Part shown: one piece after another, positions 49,932 to 58,096 of the stretch
How the letters are laid out: every line of letters starts with the position of its first letter
Position numbering within the stretch: the stretch's first letter is position 1
Origin: JANQIO01 sp965229625
GTDB lineage: Bacteria; Pseudomonadota; Gammaproteobacteria; Pseudomonadales; Halieaceae
DNA length: 64,000 bases
NCBI GenBank assembly: GCA_965229625.1
Contig: CBDDJJ010000001.1
Location: 1,364,001-1,428,000 of the forward strand
Direction of reading: 5' to 3'
Made by a program: the position numbers and the translations under genes
The notes under the pieces: generated by a model
What the model was told of the DNA's origin: nothing
The model's input: only the letters and a program-made list of their open reading frames with translations
The model's database searches: none

Positions 49932-51083
49932 TCACACCTCCATCGCGTGGAAACCGAGTTCATCGTCCGCGGCCAGCAGCCGTCCTAGCTTTTCGAGCTG
50001 GGAGCCGGCGCTGCCGAGGGAAAAGCTGATCTCCTTGGCCAGCAGGAAGAAGCGGTGAATCGGGTAGTCGAGGTCGGCGCCAATCCCACCATGCAGGTGC
50101 TGGGCGCTACATACCACCCGGTGCGCCGCTTCACAGGCCCACCATTTGGCGGCGCGCACTTCGGCGCGTGCATCCAGGTCCGCGTTGAGACGCCACAGCG
50201 CCAACCAGTATGTGGAGCGTATTGCCTCCACGTCGATGTAGCTGTCGGCCATGCGCATGGCCAGGGCCTGAAAACTGCCCAGCGGACGGCCGAACTGCTC
50301 GCGCTCGCTGAGGTAGGCCGCCGTGCGGGTCATCGCCTCTTCCGTCACACCCACCTGCATTGCGCAGTGGGCCACGTCGGCTCGCTGTTCCAGCCACCCG
50401 GAGATGGCACCGCCCTGGCCCACTTCGCCGACCCGCTGGACATCATTGAGTTCCACCTTGTCCAGCACCAGGTGGGCAGCACGCTGGCCAGACAGGCTGA
50501 CATCGACCGGCGTCAGGGAAACGCCATCTGTGTCGGTGGGCACCAGGAACAGGGTCTTGTTGCCATCACGATCCGCGGCGGGGACCAGGATGGCATCCGC
50601 CACGGCGCCGTCCGGCACCATGCTGCGACTGCCATCCAGTCGCCAGCTATCACCGGCTTTTTCCAGCGTCACCGGCACACGCAGTGCCCGGTTCATATTC
50701 ATTTCGGCGACAGCGGCACTCAGCCTCGCCTCGCCATTGGCGACCCGGGGCAGCCATTCGTTCTGCAGCGCTTCAGTGCCGAACTCGCACAGGGGCATTG
50801 CCCCCAGCACCAGGGTAGAGAACAGGGGCACAGGTGCGACCCGCCGCCCCTGCTCTTCCAGCACCAGGCACAGCTCCACCAGGCCGAGACTGGCACCCCC
50901 GGCCGATTCCGGCAGCGCAATGCCCAGCAGACCCTGCTGCGCCAGCACCTGCCAGAGCGTATCGTCATAGGTCGCATTTCCCCGAGAGAACTGTTGCATG
51001 GCCTCGTCGGTGGCATGGTCACCGAAGATCTGTGCCGCAAGCTCGCGGATGGCGTTCTGTTCGTCGCTGAAACTGAAATCCAT
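49932..51083 (-). CDS. Acyl-CoA dehydrogenase, FadE/ChsE-type subunit A
   Basis: A 383-aa acyl-CoA dehydrogenase. N-terminal LGIALPESAGGASLGLVELCLVLEE, middle AEMNMNRALRVPVT, and C-terminal AAHRVVCSAQHLHGGIGADLDYPIHRFF (FAD-contact/catalytic region with HGGIG). It is one of two dehydrogenases flanking the TetR gene; in the steroid-type pathway such pairs form alpha2beta2 heterotetramers where only one subunit binds all FAD. It probably dehydrogenates a short-chain or branched acyl-CoA made in sterol or terpenoid side-chain degradation. Confidence 0.86.
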   Translation of the reverse strand: MDFSFSDEQNAIRELAAQIFGDHATDEAMQQFSRGNATYDDTLWQVLAQQGLLGIALPESAGGASLGLVELCLVLEEQGRRVAPVPLFSTLVLGAMPLCEFGTEALQNEWLPRVANGEARLSAAVAEMNMNRALRVPVTLEKAGDSWRLDGSRSMVPDGAVADAILVPAADRDGNKTLFLVPTDTDGVSLTPVDVSLSGQRAAHLVLDKVELNDVQRVGEVGQGGAISGWLEQRADVAHCAMQVGVTEEAMTRTAAYLSEREQFGRPLGSFQALAMRMADSYIDVEAIRSTYWLALWRLNADLDARAEVRAAKWWACEAAHRVVCSAQHLHGGIGADLDYPIHRFFLLAKEISFSLGSAGSQLEKLGRLLAADDELGFHAMEV

Positions 51084-51122
51084 AGTCGCTGATGTTCCGA
51101 TTCGATGGTTGGGCCCGCTGCG

Positions 51123-51824
51123 CTAGCGCTGCATAGCCGCGAGGTTCCGGGTGTAGCTGAGCTTGTCTGCGGGGGGATGTTCCAGGAACAGCGCCCGGTA
51201 GAACATGGTCGAGAGTAGCTCGGCAAACTGCTTATTGGAGAGTTTGGCCGCCCGCAGGGTGTCACTGGTGTTGATGAAATACTCCCGCAGCAGGCCCTCG
51301 CCAATACCCGCCAGTGCGTAGACCGTGACCAGCGCCTGGTGGCGCTTGAAGCGCACCCCGGGGAACATCTTCGGCAACAGCTTTACCAGCCACATCAGTT
51401 GCTCGCGGTAGGACTCACGCAGCAGGGCGGAAAACGCCGGTTCGTCATCCGCCATCTGCAACAGGCAGCGCATCACGCCGGGCCGGCGGGCATAGCTGTT
51501 TACCACCAGCAGGTTGTGGGCGTAGATACGCCCGTACCAGTCGCCCCGCTCGACCCCGCGCTCGATGTCTTCCACGTCGTGGGCAGGGTTGATGAAGTCT
51601 TCCAGCACCTCAATGGTCAGCGACTTGAGATCGCTGAAGTAGTGATAGAACAGGCCCTGGGCCACACCCGCCTCCCGCGTTACGTCGGCGATACGCATGC
51701 GGTGATAGCCCTCGCGCTCCAGCACCACCAGCGCCGCGGACTTGAGGCGAGCGCGCGCACGTTCGCCTTTGGCACTGCGGGTATCGGCACCCCGAGTGAG
51801 CTTCTTGCTGGCTGTGGCAGTCAT
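51123..51824 (-). CDS. TetR/AcrR-family regulator of the acyl-CoA dehydrogenase genes
   Basis: A 233-aa TetR protein with the helix-turn-helix in residues 15-65 (ERARARLKSAALVVLEREGYHRMRIADVTREAGVAQGLFYHYFSDLKSL). I took ATG 51824 (TATASKKLTRG) over the longer frame to 51887. It heads the operon with the acyl-CoA dehydrogenase and DUF35/aldolase genes and is divergent from the second acyl-CoA dehydrogenase, with a palindrome between. Confidence 0.87.
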   Translation of the reverse strand: MTATASKKLTRGADTRSAKGERARARLKSAALVVLEREGYHRMRIADVTREAGVAQGLFYHYFSDLKSLTIEVLEDFINPAHDVEDIERGVERGDWYGRIYAHNLLVVNSYARRPGVMRCLLQMADDEPAFSALLRESYREQLMWLVKLLPKMFPGVRFKRHQALVTVYALAGIGEGLLREYFINTSDTLRAAKLSNKQFAELLSTMFYRALFLEHPPADKLSYTRNLAAMQR

Positions 51825-51842
51825 GTCGGGAAAATAGTTGAA

Positions 51843-51854
51843 TTTGAATTCAAA
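51843..51854. promoter_or_regulatory. TTTGAATTCAAA palindrome, likely TetR operator
   Basis: A 12-bp perfect palindrome in the 65-bp gap between the TetR gene and the acyl-CoA dehydrogenase gene at 51890. The surrounding A/T-rich bases extend the symmetry to AATTTGAATTCAAAAT with one mismatch. Its position between divergent genes suits control of both. Confidence 0.6.
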
Positions 51855-51889
51855 ATCAATAATATGATCTACAAACTGGAGCCGCACTC

Positions 51890-53062
51890 ATGTTCGTCGA
51901 CTACACCGACAGCCAGAAAGCGCTGCGCAAGGAACTGCGCGCATATTTCACCGACCTGGTGAAACCCGAGTACCGGGAAGCTTTGCGCAGCGCGGAAGGC
52001 GGTGATCTCTACAAGTCCCTGATTCGGCAGCAAGGCAAGGACGGCATGCTCGCATTGGGATGGCCAGAGCAATACGGCGGCCGCGGGCTGTCGGAAAGTG
52101 AGCAGCTGATACGCTACGAAGAAGCCCTGCTGGCTGGCGCCCCCACCCCGTTTGTCACGCTCAACACCGTGGGGCCGGCGCTGATGGACCACGGCACTGA
52201 AGAGCAGAAGCAGCGCTTCCTGCCCGGTATTGCCTCGGGCGAAACCCACTTCGCCATCGGCTATACGGAGCCCGCCGCGGGCACCGATCTCGCCTCCCTG
52301 CAGACCGCCGCCGTGAAACGGGATGACCACTACCTGGTGAACGGCAGCAAGGTCTACACCAGTTCCGCCGAGGCCGCGGACTACGTATTCCTCGCCGCGC
52401 GCACCGACACGGAAGCGCCCAAACACAAGGGCATCTCCATCCTCGTGGTCGACACCAGCGACCCGGGTTTTTCCTACGGTCCCATTCACACCGTGGGTGG
52501 CGTGCGCACCAATGTGTCCTACTACACGGACATCAAGGTACCGCTGGATATGATCATCGGTCAGGAAAACCAGGGCTGGCGCCTGATCACTTCACAACTC
52601 AATCACGAGCGTGTCGGCCTGGCTGCCTTCGGCATCAACGGCTGGAAGCTGTTCAAGGGCGTGCTGGCCTGGGCCCGGGAGGAGCGCGGCCCGGAAAGCA
52701 AGCGAGTCATTGATGACCCCATGGCCCAGCGCAACCTGGCCGAGGTATATGCCTACCTGGAAGCGATGCGGGTGATGAACGCGCGCATGGCCTGGCGACT
52801 GGAGAACAAGCCGGTGGATGCGGTGTTCCCCTCCGCCATGAAGGTCTACTCCACCGAGGTGATGCTGGAAGTCTGCAAGCTGATGATGGAAGTCGTGGGG
52901 CCGCAGAGCCTGATTGCCGCCGAAAGCGAAGGGGCGATCCTGCACGGCGACCTCGAGCACGAGCACCGCCGTTCGCTGATCAATACCTTTGGTGGCGGCG
53001 TAGTGGAAGTACTGCGCGGCCTGGTCGCCACCCACGGCCTGGGGATGCCTCAACACCGCTAG
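51890..53062 (+). CDS. Acyl-CoA dehydrogenase, FadE/ChsE-type subunit B
   Basis: A 390-aa acyl-CoA dehydrogenase. The ALGWPEQYGGRGLSESEQLIRYEEALL and GYTEPAAGTDLASLQT blocks are standard for the substrate/FAD region. The ending (EHEHRRSLINTFGGGVVEVLRGLVATHGLGMPQHR) matches the beta subunits of heterotetrameric dehydrogenases. An RBS-like GGAG lies before ATG 51890. The divergent TetR gene probably represses it. Together with the 49932 gene it suggests a two-subunit dehydrogenase. Confidence 0.86.
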   Translation: MFVDYTDSQKALRKELRAYFTDLVKPEYREALRSAEGGDLYKSLIRQQGKDGMLALGWPEQYGGRGLSESEQLIRYEEALLAGAPTPFVTLNTVGPALMDHGTEEQKQRFLPGIASGETHFAIGYTEPAAGTDLASLQTAAVKRDDHYLVNGSKVYTSSAEAADYVFLAARTDTEAPKHKGISILVVDTSDPGFSYGPIHTVGGVRTNVSYYTDIKVPLDMIIGQENQGWRLITSQLNHERVGLAAFGINGWKLFKGVLAWAREERGPESKRVIDDPMAQRNLAEVYAYLEAMRVMNARMAWRLENKPVDAVFPSAMKVYSTEVMLEVCKLMMEVVGPQSLIAAESEGAILHGDLEHEHRRSLINTFGGGVVEVLRGLVATHGLGMPQHR

Positions 53063-53106
53063 CAGGCGCGGCCGGATAGCTGCCTGAGCTGCGCCCTCTC
53101 CTCGCC

Positions 53107-54294
53107 CTAGCCTCCGGCGGCGGTATAAACGGCATCAGCCACCCGCACCGCCCCGTTCACCTCCAGACCCTGGGCGACCAGTGCATGCTGCAGGGCGCCC
53201 AGGCACAGCCGCACGTTGGTGGGGTTGCTGGCATAGCCCATCAGGCCGATGCGCCAGACCTTGCCCGCCAGCGCGCCGAGGCCGGCGCCAATCTCCAGAT
53301 TGAAGTCATTTAGCAGCATGCCGCGCACGGCGGCTTCATCGATTCCGTCCGGTACGCTTACCAGGTTGAGCTGCGGCAGCCGATCCGCCTCATTCACCAC
53401 CAGGGACAGGCCAATAGCTTCCAGCCCCGCCTTCAGTGCCTCGTGGTTCAGGCGATGGCGGGCAAAGGATGCTTCCAGGCCCTCCTCCTTGAGTATGGTG
53501 AGGGCTTCGTGCAGACCGTAGAGCGCATTGATCGGCGCGGTGTGGTGGTAGGCACGCTTGCCACCACCCGATTCACCACCTCCCCAGTAACCCATCACCA
53601 GGTTGAGATCCAGGAACCAGCTTTGCACCGGGTGCGTGCGATTGCGAATCACCTCCGCGGCGCGCTCGGATATAGTCACCGGCGACAATCCCGGCGTGCA
53701 GGACAAACACTTCTGGCTGCCAGAGTAGACCGCATCGGCACCCCAGGCATCCACCGCCACTTCAATGCCACCCAGCCCGGTCACCGTATCCATGATGGAC
53801 AGCATGCCGGCATCGGCTGCCAGCTTGCACAGGGCTTCTGCGTCGCTGCGCACACCCGTGGAGGTTTCCGCGTGCACGAAGGCCAACACCCTGGCATCCG
53901 GATGTTCGGCGATGGCCCGCCGTACCTTGTCCAGGTCGACAGCCGTGCCCCAGGCGTCTTCCACCATCACGGCCTCGCCGCCAAGGCGAGTCACGTTTTC
54001 CTTCATGCGGCCGCCGAACACACCGTTCTGGCAGATGATGGCCTTGTCCCCGGGCTCCATCAGGTTGACGAAGCAGGTTTCCATGCCCGCAGATCCCGGC
54101 GCGGACACCGGCAAGGTCAGCGCATTGTCGGTCTGGAAGGCGTACTGTAGCAGGGCCTTGAGTTCCTCCATCAGCCCGATGAAAGCGGGATCGAGATGGC
54201 CGATGGTGGGGCGGGCCATGGCATTGGTGATCCGGGGATTCACATCGGACGGGCCCGGGCCCATCAAGGTGCGACGCGGCGGGTAGAAACTCAT
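53107..54294 (-). CDS. Alanine-glyoxylate/serine-pyruvate aminotransferase-like PLP enzyme
   Basis: A 395-aa class V PLP aminotransferase. Visible: LMGPGPSDVNPRITNAMARPTIGHLDPAF at the start, VSAPGSAGMETCFVNL, HAETSTGVR, DTVTGLGG (a PLP-phosphate/ring contact), and the PLP lysine in YSGSQKCL. It transfers amino groups between glyoxylate, alanine, serine or a related partner. Convergent with acyl-CoA dehydrogenase subunit B (44 nt between). It starts at 54294, 85 nt after the GT-C gene on the same strand, and is probably a separate unit. Confidence 0.88.
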   Translation of the reverse strand: MSFYPPRRTLMGPGPSDVNPRITNAMARPTIGHLDPAFIGLMEELKALLQYAFQTDNALTLPVSAPGSAGMETCFVNLMEPGDKAIICQNGVFGGRMKENVTRLGGEAVMVEDAWGTAVDLDKVRRAIAEHPDARVLAFVHAETSTGVRSDAEALCKLAADAGMLSIMDTVTGLGGIEVAVDAWGADAVYSGSQKCLSCTPGLSPVTISERAAEVIRNRTHPVQSWFLDLNLVMGYWGGGESGGGKRAYHHTAPINALYGLHEALTILKEEGLEASFARHRLNHEALKAGLEAIGLSLVVNEADRLPQLNLVSVPDGIDEAAVRGMLLNDFNLEIGAGLGALAGKVWRIGLMGYASNPTNVRLCLGALQHALVAQGLEVNGAVRVADAVYTAAGG

Positions 54295-54379
54295 GGCTAT
54301 CCTTTGGGGGGAGCTGAACGAGGGGCAGTATTCTAGCGACCCGGCCCCGGCCCCGAAAGAGCTCAGGCGAAGGATTTAT

Positions 54380-55921
54380 TCACGGTACGGCGGATGGGAA
54401 AGGAGCCACCGGCGCGTCGATGTAAAACAGTGCCAGACCGCCATCTTCCAGCACCAGGTAAACATCATCCGCGGCCCGGGCCGCCGCCAGTGCCGGCGCC
54501 GCCCCGGGATCGCGGGTCCGGAACAGCAGCCACGGGCTGGCAAAGGCCTGCCGCAGGCGCTGGAAGTAGTCTGCCGCCTGCGGGCCGCGGCCGTCCGAAA
54601 GCTGGCGCCACAGCCCAAACTTCCCGGGTGACCCATACAAGAGGTAGTTACCATCCAGGCCGTTGGCGTAGCGATACTCGGGCAGCCACCACACCAGCTG
54701 CTGAAAGCTGGACCACTCGCTGTTAATCAACAGGCTGCCGACGGGTACGTTGCGCTGAATTTCCGAGGTGAAGGCTGTCGATGCCTGGATTTGCGCCCGC
54801 AGCCGGCTCTGCCAGAGCGCCAGGTTCATCCACACGCCCATGACCAGAACCAGCACCAACAGTGGTGCCAACCAGTGTGACCGTGCCGGCAGCCGGGCAT
54901 CGCGACACAGGAGCCCGGCTGCCAGCAGGGTGAACGGCGTGTGGTATTCCTGGAAGCGCACGGCGCCGAGATACATCACCAGATAAAGACCGCTCAACAG
55001 CAACGCCACCTGGGTATCGCGCCCCGGCACAACGGCGAAGCCGCGGCTGCGCTGCACCAGGTAGAGCGCTACCGCGCCGCCGAGCAATAAAAACACCGGC
55101 CAGCTGAGCAGCCAGAGCTCAAGCAGCGACGGCGGATACCACTCGGTACCCACCAGGCCGGTGTCGGCATTGCCACCCTTGAAGAAGACGTGAAACAGCA
55201 GGTACTCCACGTTGTCTGGAAACCAGGGACTGACCAGGGTTCCCAGCAGCAGGCCACTGCCCACGGCAATGCCCAGCTTTGCATCCAGCGTCCTGTCGTA
55301 GTACAGCTCTACCAGTACAAACAGCCCGGCAATGGCAACCACGAACAGCGCGCCGTGGTAGCTGAGCATGAACAGCAAGGACACCAGCGCCAGCCAGCCG
55401 TAGCGCCGGTCACGGCTCAGCAGGAATACCAGCAGGAACAGCACCAGGGCCAGGGTCTGGGCCCGGAGCATGAGGAAGCGACCAGGCAGATCGAGGCTGG
55501 CGCTCATGGCCAGCGCGGCAAACAGCCAGGCGTGGGGGATCGCAAGGCGCCGGAACAACAGGTGCACCGCCGCCAGTGCCAGCAGTGCAATGACCACGAC
55601 CGAGAGCTTCAGTCCCAGCACCCGGTCGTCGAGCACAGCGAAGGGTACGATCAGCAGGTGAAACAACCAGTGGTGATCGGTGCCCGCCTCCCCCAATACC
55701 GTGAAGGGCAGCCAGCTGATATCCGCCCACAGCCCGTCTTCGAGGATTTTCTCCGCGACCACGTAGTGATAGAACACATCCACGGAAAGAATGTCGTCGT
55801 TGCCGAGGAAGCTCTGGTAGAGCAGCACTCCGCAGGCCGGGTACAGGAGCAGGAAGCCCGCGAGCCGGGCCAGCGTGGCGCCGCGCCCACCCCCCGGCGC
55901 GGAAGAGGCGGTCAGGGACAC
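54380..55921 (-). CDS. GT-C-like membrane glycosyltransferase
   Basis: A 513-aa membrane protein with ten or more hydrophobic segments and a C-terminal soluble part of about 130 residues. The first periplasmic loop carries the acidic pair of GT-C enzymes (GNDDILSVDVFYHY, Asp-Asp and Asp), and GEAGTDHHWLFHLL is reminiscent of GT-C enzymes using polyprenyl-phosphate sugars. The GTG start at 55921, three nt after the SDR stop, gives a coupled junction. With DprE1/DprE2-like genes just upstream, a transferase using polyprenyl-phosphate arabinofuranose is inferred. The acceptor is unknown. Confidence 0.7.
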   Translation of the reverse strand: MSLTASSAPGGGRGATLARLAGFLLLYPACGVLLYQSFLGNDDILSVDVFYHYVVAEKILEDGLWADISWLPFTVLGEAGTDHHWLFHLLIVPFAVLDDRVLGLKLSVVVIALLALAAVHLLFRRLAIPHAWLFAALAMSASLDLPGRFLMLRAQTLALVLFLLVFLLSRDRRYGWLALVSLLFMLSYHGALFVVAIAGLFVLVELYYDRTLDAKLGIAVGSGLLLGTLVSPWFPDNVEYLLFHVFFKGGNADTGLVGTEWYPPSLLELWLLSWPVFLLLGGAVALYLVQRSRGFAVVPGRDTQVALLLSGLYLVMYLGAVRFQEYHTPFTLLAAGLLCRDARLPARSHWLAPLLVLVLVMGVWMNLALWQSRLRAQIQASTAFTSEIQRNVPVGSLLINSEWSSFQQLVWWLPEYRYANGLDGNYLLYGSPGKFGLWRQLSDGRGPQAADYFQRLRQAFASPWLLFRTRDPGAAPALAAARAADDVYLVLEDGGLALFYIDAPVAPFPSAVP

Positions 55922-55923
55922 GG

Positions 55924-56676
55924 CTAGATATCCAGGCGATTGAACAGGGCGCGGGGAAGCCTGCGAATGACCGCCATGATCCAGCGCCATTTTCCCGGTA
56001 CATAGGCAAGCGCTACGCCCCGGTCGATCGCCCGCACCATCTGGCGGGCGACCGCATCGACATCGGCCAGCCCGCCGGCCTGGGCGCCCAGGTGTGCCGT
56101 CATCGGCGTGCGGGTCGGCCCCGGCTTGATCAGTACCACCCGCACGGCGCTGGCCGCCAGCCGGTGCTGCAGACCCTCGGCATAGCGTTCGATGAGCCCC
56201 TTGGATGCGCCGTAGACGTAGTTGGATTTGCGGCCACGGTCACCCGCCACCGAACCTATCAATACCAGCGTCCCGCTATTGGCGGTGGCCATGGCGCCGG
56301 CAAAAGCCTCGGCAAACAACACCGGCGAGACGGCATTGATCTCGATCGCGTCACGGGCAATATCCAGGTCCTGTTCACACAGGGTTTGCTCGGGCAGCAT
56401 GCCGTGGGCGATGAGGACCGTTTCCACCGCATCCTCGGCAACACAGGTGTCCACCACGCCACGTATGGCGTCGGCAGCCAGGAAATCGGCCACGATTGAA
56501 CGAACGGCGGAGTCAGGGCTGCGCGAGCGAAGATCGGAGGCAGCGCGTTCCAGCCGCACAGCGTCTCGTCCCACCAGGATGAAGTCGGCAGGCCCCGCCG
56601 CGAGCCAGGCGTGCGCGCAGTGCCTGGCTATGGCCGAGGTGGCGCCGACAATGACGAACTTGCGATCGAGGCTCAC
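55924..56676 (-). CDS. DprE2-like short-chain reductase
   Basis: A 250-aa SDR. The nucleotide motif is GATSAIA (residues 11-17), and the catalytic Ser142, Tyr155 and Lys159 sit in IGSVAGDRG and YVYGASKG. Start with VRKFVIVGATSAIARHCAHAWL-type arrangement is like DprE2, which reduces the 2-keto intermediate to polyprenyl-phosphate arabinose with NADH. GTG 56676 is one nt after the stop of the DprE1-like gene. DprE2 cooperation with DprE1 is the main basis for the assignment. Confidence 0.85.
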   Translation of the reverse strand: MSLDRKFVIVGATSAIARHCAHAWLAAGPADFILVGRDAVRLERAASDLRSRSPDSAVRSIVADFLAADAIRGVVDTCVAEDAVETVLIAHGMLPEQTLCEQDLDIARDAIEINAVSPVLFAEAFAGAMATANSGTLVLIGSVAGDRGRKSNYVYGASKGLIERYAEGLQHRLAASAVRVVLIKPGPTRTPMTAHLGAQAGGLADVDAVARQMVRAIDRGVALAYVPGKWRWIMAVIRRLPRALFNRLDI

Positions 56677-56677
56677 G

Positions 56678-57973
56678 TCAGCTTCCCATGAGTCGCCGCG
56701 ACATCGCGGAACTGATCCCGGGGTCGCGGAATGCCATGAACTCGGGAAGGCGCGGGTAACCTGCTTCAAACAGGGCGCGCGGCATGCGCGCGTCCTTGGC
56801 CATGTAGAGCCTGCCACCCGCCTCGGCCACCACGGCATCCAGCCGTGCAAACAGGGTCTCGGTGTGCTGCCCGCGGCTCGGGAAATCCAGCGCCAGGGTG
56901 GCACCCGGCATGGGGAAACTCAGCAGGCCCGTTGCCGGTCGCGCGCCAAAGGTCTTCAACACGGCGAGGAAAGAACCTTCACCGCTGCGCGCGATTTCAT
57001 CGAGCATCGCCCGCACGGCGTCTCGACTACTGTCCGCCGGCAAGACGCATTGGTACTGGAAAAAACCGCGTGGGCCGTACATGCGATTCCAGTCGCGCAC
57101 GTTGTCGAGTGGATAGAAGAAACTCTCATAGTGCTCGAGCTTGTGAGCCTTGCGACGACCCAGCTGATACCAGGCGGCATTGAACACCTTCAGTGAAGCG
57201 CGGTTGACCAGTGACAGCGGCGGCACGAACGGCACCGCCAGCTGGCGGCGTGCCGGCTCAGTACCTGCCACCCCGGCTGTGTGATTGGCGCGCAGGAACA
57301 GGCCACGGTGATCCCGGGACAGGCAGTCGAACCAGGAGACGGTGTATTCCCAGTCGGCCTCGGAACTGCTCGCCAGGGCGAAGAACTCGTCCACCCCCCG
57401 GTAGGCCAGTGATTCACTTTCCAGCCAGGGGCCGGCTACCGCGCTTAGCTGGATCTCCGCTTCCAGGATCAGGCCGGTCAGGCCCAGGCCACCCACGGTC
57501 GCCGCGAACCAGTCCGCGCGCTGGTCCGGACCACAGTCGATCTGCTCGCCATCGGTTCTCAGCAGTTTGAGTCCCAGGAGATGCTCGCCGAAGGTACCGG
57601 CCCGGTGATGATTCTTGCCGTGCACGTCATTGGCGATGGCACCCCCCACCGTCACCATCTGGGTGCCGGGACTGACCGCTAACATCCAACCCTGCGGGAT
57701 GCACAACCGCTGGATGTCCCGCAGTAGCATGCCGGCCTCGCACGCCAGTCGACCGGTCTGCCGGTCGAAGGCCACCAGGTGATCGAGACCGGAGGTATCC
57801 CAGAGCCTGCCACCGGGGTTCAGGCAAACGTCGCCGTAGCTGCGACCCATGCCAAACGCGAGGCCGGGCTGAGCATCATCGCGCTGCCGCAAGTCGATAG
57901 AGGCGGGATCACTGAGAGCCTGGACATGATGAGGCGCTGCGCTGAGCCGTCCCCAGGACGAGACCGGTCTCAT
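56678..57973 (-). CDS. DprE1-like FAD-dependent oxidase (polyprenyl-phospho-ribose 2'-epimerase subunit)
   Basis: A 431-aa FAD-binding_4 / ALO-like oxidoreductase. GMGRSYGDVCLNPGG (41-55) and the VHGKNHHRAGTFG block (117-129) correspond to the FAD-binding region of DprE1, which oxidises the 2'-hydroxyl of polyprenyl-phospho-ribose. The region SFPMPGATLALDFPSRG near residue 350 aligns, from memory, with the mycobacterial segment containing the benzothiazinone-reactive Cys387; an Ala appears at that place here. ATG 57973 is the preferred start. The gene is one nt upstream of the DprE2-like gene. Confidence 0.88.
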   Translation of the reverse strand: MRPVSSWGRLSAAPHHVQALSDPASIDLRQRDDAQPGLAFGMGRSYGDVCLNPGGRLWDTSGLDHLVAFDRQTGRLACEAGMLLRDIQRLCIPQGWMLAVSPGTQMVTVGGAIANDVHGKNHHRAGTFGEHLLGLKLLRTDGEQIDCGPDQRADWFAATVGGLGLTGLILEAEIQLSAVAGPWLESESLAYRGVDEFFALASSSEADWEYTVSWFDCLSRDHRGLFLRANHTAGVAGTEPARRQLAVPFVPPLSLVNRASLKVFNAAWYQLGRRKAHKLEHYESFFYPLDNVRDWNRMYGPRGFFQYQCVLPADSSRDAVRAMLDEIARSGEGSFLAVLKTFGARPATGLLSFPMPGATLALDFPSRGQHTETLFARLDAVVAEAGGRLYMAKDARMPRALFEAGYPRLPEFMAFRDPGISSAMSRRLMGS

Positions 57974-58096
57974 GCCGGCTTCCTTGCGAGGAAGGTCATA
58001 GAGTTTGCCACGCTGGTGATTAGTGCGAAGATGATAGGGCTGATCTCCAGCCGGGTAGAGCCATCCATCCAATCATGTCGCCGAAGGACTGACGCA

